NCBI GenBank assembly: GCA_021443065.1
Contig: JABUUR010000296.1
Coordinates: 1-9,330 of the forward strand
Reading direction: 5' to 3'
Length of the DNA: 9,330 nucleotides
From: Fibrobacter sp.
GTDB taxonomy: Bacteria; Fibrobacterota; Fibrobacteria; Fibrobacterales; Fibrobacteraceae
Part shown: piece after piece, positions 5,879 through 9,330 of the stretch
How positions within the stretch are numbered: position 1 is the first letter of the stretch
Layout: the number at the start of each line of letters is the position of its first letter
Program-made: the position numbers and the translations under genes
Notes under the pieces: generated by a model
What the model was told of the DNA's origin: nothing
Databases searched by the model: none
Seen by the model: the letters and a program-made list of their open reading frames with translations, nothing else

Positions 5879-6517
5879 ATGAGCGAAAAATGGTATTGGC
5901 TTCCTGACTGGGCTGCTGATTTAGGACTGTGGGAGGACGAACTGGTTTCGGTTGATTCTTCTGCGGACCATGTTTTTGTGCCCTATGAAAAAATGGCCGG
6001 ATCCTTGGATTGCATTTATGATTTGTCCGGCATAAGGGATGCTTCCACCGTAGTTGGCTGGGGCCTCGGAGCCTTTTCCCTGATTTGTAACGTGGCCAGT
6101 CGTCCCAAGAACCAGAAATGGATTTTGCTTTCACCTTTTGCAGATTTTTGTTCCGAAGAGGGTAATTGGACAGAAAAGAATCTTCAGTTCATGGCCCGCC
6201 GAACCCTGACTTCGGTAGAACCATCTTTAAATGCCTTTTTTGAATTTTATGCGAACGAATTTGGCGAATGGCAGGATGACTGGCTGAGGCGTGCCGAAAA
6301 AATGAACCCGCAGGCACTTTGCGATGGCTTGAATTATCTTGCGAAAAATAGAATTGAACATAACATTCCCGACTGTGGGGAAACTAAGATTCTCTATGGT
6401 CGCTTAAACGAGGCCATAAAGCCTAAAATGACCTTGGCCTTGAAAACCTTTATGCCCTGGGCCGAATTCAGGGAACGGCCTAAGGCGGGCCACTGGCCCC
6501 CTATGCTTTTGCTTTGA
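5879..6517 (+). CDS. BioH-like alpha/beta-hydrolase protein, catalytic residues lost
   Basis: 212 residues, soluble. The layout follows BioH-type hydrolases (pimeloyl-ACP methyl ester esterases): an N-terminal LPDWAADLGLWEDEL (8-22) where the oxyanion HGW or PGW motif is expected, VGWGLGAFSLI (59-69) where the nucleophile elbow GWSxG should be, ILYGRLNEAIKP (171-182) where GxxDxxxP carries the acid, and AGHWPP (203-208) carrying the histidine. Ser is replaced by Gly62 and Asp by Asn177; only His205 remains. BioH is about 256 residues, and here the chain stops seven residues after the histidine, overlapping lnt by 17 bp. Ester hydrolysis by the usual mechanism is therefore unlikely. It may be a binding pseudoenzyme or a decaying gene. 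No biotin gene is adjacent. The frame is intact and has normal codon use. Confidence 0.75.
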   Translation: MSEKWYWLPDWAADLGLWEDELVSVDSSADHVFVPYEKMAGSLDCIYDLSGIRDASTVVGWGLGAFSLICNVASRPKNQKWILLSPFADFCSEEGNWTEKNLQFMARRTLTSVEPSLNAFFEFYANEFGEWQDDWLRRAEKMNPQALCDGLNYLAKNRIEHNIPDCGETKILYGRLNEAIKPKMTLALKTFMPWAEFRERPKAGHWPPMLLL

Positions 6518-8474
6518 TTTTTTTGTTTACTTTGTTTGTAACGAAGCAGATGATAAAGTAGAATAGGAAAAACCAAAGCAAACTTGTTTCTACAAAGTCC
6601 CCGATTTTGGTGTAAAGAGTGTCCTTCGTCTTGAGGGGCACTTTTCTTTGTATAACGGCATCGGTGTAAATCTGGGTATTCATGTCGTAATGACCGTACT
6701 GGTCGATGAACGAAGAAATCCCGGAATTAGCCATACGGGCCACGGGCATTGCATTTTCAATGGCGCGGTAACGCACCAGGTTGAGGTGCTGGTAGGGGGC
6801 GGTACTCTTTCCGAACCAGCCGTCGTTTGTAATGTTCACCATGAGGCGTGAACCTTCGCGGGCGGCCTCTCGGACCAAATCGCCAAAGATGGCATCATAG
6901 CAAATGTAGGGGGTCCAGTCGTAGGGAGGGTAGACCGGAGTTTCTGTGCCGGGAACGAAATCCCCTTCACCAAGGTCCACGTAGTTTAAGATGGGGAAAA
7001 TGTCGTCGAAGGGGATGCGCTCGCTGAAGGGAACCAAGTGTTTTTTGATGTAGCGCTGGTACCCTTGTGTGGCGGGGGAGAAAAGGAAGGCGGCGTTGTA
7101 GATGTCGTACTTACGGATGGAACCGGGCTTGTTCTTCTTGTAGTCCAACGCCCCTGTAAGAATGTAGGCGTTCTTGCGATTTGCGAGAACCTGCAAGCGG
7201 TGGGATACCGAGGGTTGACGCTTGATGTAGTCGGGAATGGCTGTTTCTGCAAGGACGATAAGATTCACATTGTCGTCGATACTGTCGATGGCCATATTTA
7301 ACGTCTTGTTGACGATGGAGTCGAAACGGTCCTTGCTCCATTTCATTCCCTGCTCGATGCTGGGTTGTACCAATGCGATGCTTGGGTTTTCTTCTTTTTC
7401 GGCGTTGTAGAAGGGGGCTGCCTCGGGTGAAGAAAGAACGATGGAGCCTTGAACTAAAAGTGTTATGAAAATAGCGATGGGAACGCAAAGGTGGGGTGCA
7501 ATGCTCCTTATCTTTTGAAGAATGCCTGTTGCATTCTGGAAGGATCTTTGCTCAAAACTGTAGGCCACAATCTGGTTTGAGGCGACGATCAAAATGGTAT
7601 AGCCAAAGATTCCTATCCAGGGCAGGGCCTGCAACAATTCCAGGTGGTTTCCGAAGGCGTAACCCAAGTGACTCCAGGGGAAACTGAAGTCTCCGCGGGT
7701 ACGGGTCATTTCGAGTCCGGCGTAGAACAGCGGGAAAATCCAGAATAAAAGTTTTTTTCCTTTGATTGAAACTTCTTTAGCAAGAGTGTAGACGTAGGCT
7801 GCCAGCACGTTGTAGGCACTGAAATAGGATATGAGCAGAAACAGTCCAAGGAGAATCAATCCGGATGGGGCTGCGTCTACGTGCATGACGTTGTAAATCC
7901 AGTAGTAATTGATGCTGTTGTACAGTATGCCCGACCAGAAGGTGGCAAAAATAGCCTGCTGCCTTCCGTACCTGTTCATCACCATGAACCAGGGAACGAG
8001 AAGCAACAGTGCGGCAGGTCCCAGGGGCATGGGCGGAAAGGCAAAGGCATAAAGGCCCCAGGCGAAAATCGATAGAATCAGTGCGGTGCGGGAATCCTGT
8101 TCCTTGAAACGGAAATAATTCCAGCGTAAGAAAAGTGTGAGCCAATATAAGCACGGGGGCAGGAATGTGAGGGCTAACTGGATCAGCCCGGCGTGACCTG
8201 CGCCGTTGTAATCTGCGGTAGCGTAGTCTAAGGCTAGAAATGCAAACGCAATAACACCGTAGGTGTAAATCCATCGGGTGAATTTACTTCTTATGCTCTT
8301 GAAAAGAAGAAAAGGCAGGGCTATTGCAAAGGGGACGATCTGGATGTTGTGGGTGTACAATCCGGGTTCGTCTGGACGCAATGCAAATGCGACAATTTCT
8401 GCTACGAGAACTGCCGCGGTAAAAACCCAGAATATCTTCGGAAGTGCATTCAGTGTGTCGAAAAATTTTTTCAT
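6501..8474 (-). CDS. lnt: Apolipoprotein N-acyltransferase with extra N-terminal membrane domain
   Basis: 657 residues. Lnt transfers an acyl chain from phospholipid to the N-terminal cysteine of apolipoproteins at the periplasmic face of the inner membrane. Canonical membrane domain runs about 130-345, starting LILSIFAWGLYAFAFPPMPLG. The carbon-nitrogen-hydrolase domain runs about 365-610 with the catalytic Glu410 (VLAETAIP), Lys477 or 478 (YIKKHLVPFSE), and Cys525 (ICYDAIF), followed by NITNDGWFG (547-555) and ARMANSGISSFID (579-591). A final membrane helix is at 631-646. E. coli Lnt is about 512 residues; the surplus is mostly an N-terminal segment (1-128) with about four hydrophobic helices (14-32, 45-60, 70-83, 96-116). 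The glutamate after the catalytic Cys-Tyr is Asp527 here. It starts 25 bp after rsmI with only a weak GGA ribosome site, so is probably in its operon. Confidence 0.95.
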   Translation of the reverse strand: MKKFFDTLNALPKIFWVFTAAVLVAEIVAFALRPDEPGLYTHNIQIVPFAIALPFLLFKSIRSKFTRWIYTYGVIAFAFLALDYATADYNGAGHAGLIQLALTFLPPCLYWLTLFLRWNYFRFKEQDSRTALILSIFAWGLYAFAFPPMPLGPAALLLLVPWFMVMNRYGRQQAIFATFWSGILYNSINYYWIYNVMHVDAAPSGLILLGLFLLISYFSAYNVLAAYVYTLAKEVSIKGKKLLFWIFPLFYAGLEMTRTRGDFSFPWSHLGYAFGNHLELLQALPWIGIFGYTILIVASNQIVAYSFEQRSFQNATGILQKIRSIAPHLCVPIAIFITLLVQGSIVLSSPEAAPFYNAEKEENPSIALVQPSIEQGMKWSKDRFDSIVNKTLNMAIDSIDDNVNLIVLAETAIPDYIKRQPSVSHRLQVLANRKNAYILTGALDYKKNKPGSIRKYDIYNAAFLFSPATQGYQRYIKKHLVPFSERIPFDDIFPILNYVDLGEGDFVPGTETPVYPPYDWTPYICYDAIFGDLVREAAREGSRLMVNITNDGWFGKSTAPYQHLNLVRYRAIENAMPVARMANSGISSFIDQYGHYDMNTQIYTDAVIQRKVPLKTKDTLYTKIGDFVETSLLWFFLFYFIICFVTNKVNKKIKAKA

Positions 8475-8499
8475 TATGGGGTCCGCTAAAGTCCGCCTT

Positions 8500-9186
8500 C
8501 TAAAGGCCGCTCTTGTCTTGGGGATTGAAAATCAGAACAAACTCGCCCTTGGGGGGGTGGGATTTAAAGTGGACGCTGATTTCCGTGGGAGTGCCGATCA
8601 GGTGTTCCTCAAATTTTTTTGTAAGTTCGCGCATCAGGGCGATTTTTATTTCCCCGAAAACCTGCTTGATTTCTTCGACGAATTTGTCGATGTTGTGGGG
8701 GCTTGCGTAAAAGATTTGCGTGGCCTCTTCATTTTTAAGTTTTTCAAGCAGGTGGATCCGCTGGGCGCTTTTCTTTGGGGAAAAATACTGGAAGGTAAAG
8801 TGATCCGTGGGCATGCCGCTGGAAACCAGTGCGGTAATCATGGCGCAGGGGCCGGGAATCGCCCGGACATCGATGCCTTCGCGCACGCACTCCCGCACTA
8901 GGTTGAACGCGGGGTCTGCGACACCGGGAGTTCCGGCATCGCTAATGAGGGCTATGTCCCCTTGGTTCTTTAGGTAATCCACGTACCTTGGGGTGACTTT
9001 TTCCTTGTTGAAGTCGTGGTAAGGTTCCATGGGGGTCGCTATGTTGTAGGCATCAAAAAGGAGGCGGGAATGGCGGGTGTCTTCGGCTAGAACCAGGGGG
9101 ACTTCCTTGAGAATGCGGACCGCACGGTAAGTGATGTCTTCCATGTTGCCGATGGGTGTTGCGACGATGTATAAGGTATGTGCCAT
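8500..9186 (-). CDS. rsmI: 16S rRNA (cytidine-1402-2'-O)-methyltransferase RsmI, short form
   Basis: 228 residues, cytoplasmic. RsmI uses S-adenosylmethionine to methylate the ribose of C1402 in the decoding centre of 16S rRNA. Signatures in order: IVATPIGNMEDIT (7-19), LAEDTRHSRLL (33-43), ISDAGTPGVADPAF (81-94), AIPGPCAMITALVSSGMP (109-126), FTFQYFSPKKSAQR (130-143), FYASPHNI (159-166) and RELTKKFEE (186-194), ending GEFVLIF (214-220). Enterobacterial RsmI is near 285 residues; the C-terminal small helical domain is absent, as in many short RsmI proteins. The ribosome site is poor (AGGAAG about 13 bases before ATG). It lies 30 bp after the preceding partial gene and 25 bp before lnt, all on one strand. 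Confidence 0.95.
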   Translation of the reverse strand: MAHTLYIVATPIGNMEDITYRAVRILKEVPLVLAEDTRHSRLLFDAYNIATPMEPYHDFNKEKVTPRYVDYLKNQGDIALISDAGTPGVADPAFNLVRECVREGIDVRAIPGPCAMITALVSSGMPTDHFTFQYFSPKKSAQRIHLLEKLKNEEATQIFYASPHNIDKFVEEIKQVFGEIKIALMRELTKKFEEHLIGTPTEISVHFKSHPPKGEFVLIFNPQDKSGL

Positions 9187-9216
9187 AAATTACAATGTTC
9201 TTCCTGCCGTAAAGTA

Positions 9217-9330
9217 CTAAATTCCGTAATCGCTGACGGCGTTTTGATCGACGGGCCTGTCTGATCCCAGTTCGTAACTCAAGCGTTGGACCAGTTTGCG
9301 GTGCATTTCCCGCGAGGCCTTGTTAAGAAG
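9217..9330 (-). CDS. C-terminal fragment of an unidentified protein
   Basis: The last 37 codons of a minus-strand gene that enters from the right edge and ends at TAG (9219-9217). The visible peptide contains SREMHRKLVQRLSYELGS and ends NAVSDYGI, a charged helix-like stretch with a short polar tail. The frame is open to the window edge and it sits 30 bp ahead of rsmI in the same direction, as an operon partner would. Too little is visible to assign a family. Confidence 0.55.
   Translation of the reverse strand, partial: LLNKASREMHRKLVQRLSYELGSDRPVDQNAVSDYGI

Noticed and set aside
5863..5907. Short 14-codon frame overlapping the BioH-like start, considered as a leader peptide
   Set aside because: It lacks a ribosome site and regulatory codon runs, and overlaps the real start by chance.
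8278..8901. 207-codon plus-strand frame
   Set aside because: It spans the antisense of two well-identified genes, lnt and rsmI.

Overview
The window reads as an ordinary chromosomal stretch of a Gram-negative bacterium of the Fibrobacter type (FCB superphylum). The evidence is indirect: a secreted CotH-family protein ends in a short beta-rich segment like FCB sorting tails, an Lnt acyltransferase implies outer-membrane lipoproteins, RsmI is the short form, base composition is near 50% GC, and promoters look sigma70-like. No rRNA gene was available to confirm this. I saw no tRNA, CRISPR array, insertion sequence, phage gene or attachment site.

Layout: (1) 1-1731, minus: a large secreted CotH-kinase-like protein, cut by the window edge. 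(2) 1732-1947: a divergent intergenic region with a good sigma70-like promoter for the CotH gene and a 10-bp direct repeat ahead of the next gene. (3) 1948-3427, plus: a secreted DUF3300 protein followed by an 80-residue protein resembling only the N-terminal domain of UreE, then a hairpin terminator at 3481-3511. (4) 3551-5754, minus: a compact set of TPM-domain protein, degenerate nucleotidyltransferase-like protein and LemA, closely packed (9-bp gap, then a 4-bp ATGA overlap). (5) 5879-6517, plus: a small alpha/beta-hydrolase (BioH-like) protein lacking two of the three expected catalytic residues and overlapping the next gene tail to tail. (6) 6501-9330, minus: lnt, rsmI and the C-terminal end of an unidentified gene, closely spaced and probably co-transcribed.

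Functionally, much of the window concerns the cell envelope: a secreted CotH protein, a secreted DUF3300 protein, the TPM/LemA membrane pair, and apolipoprotein N-acylation by Lnt. RsmI is a housekeeping 16S rRNA methyltransferase. I found no clear new defence or mobile system. The best leads are the catalytically degenerate BioH-like protein, the conserved-looking TPM / NT-like / LemA module with its uncharacterised middle member, the orphan UreE_N-only protein, and Lnt with an extra N-terminal membrane domain.
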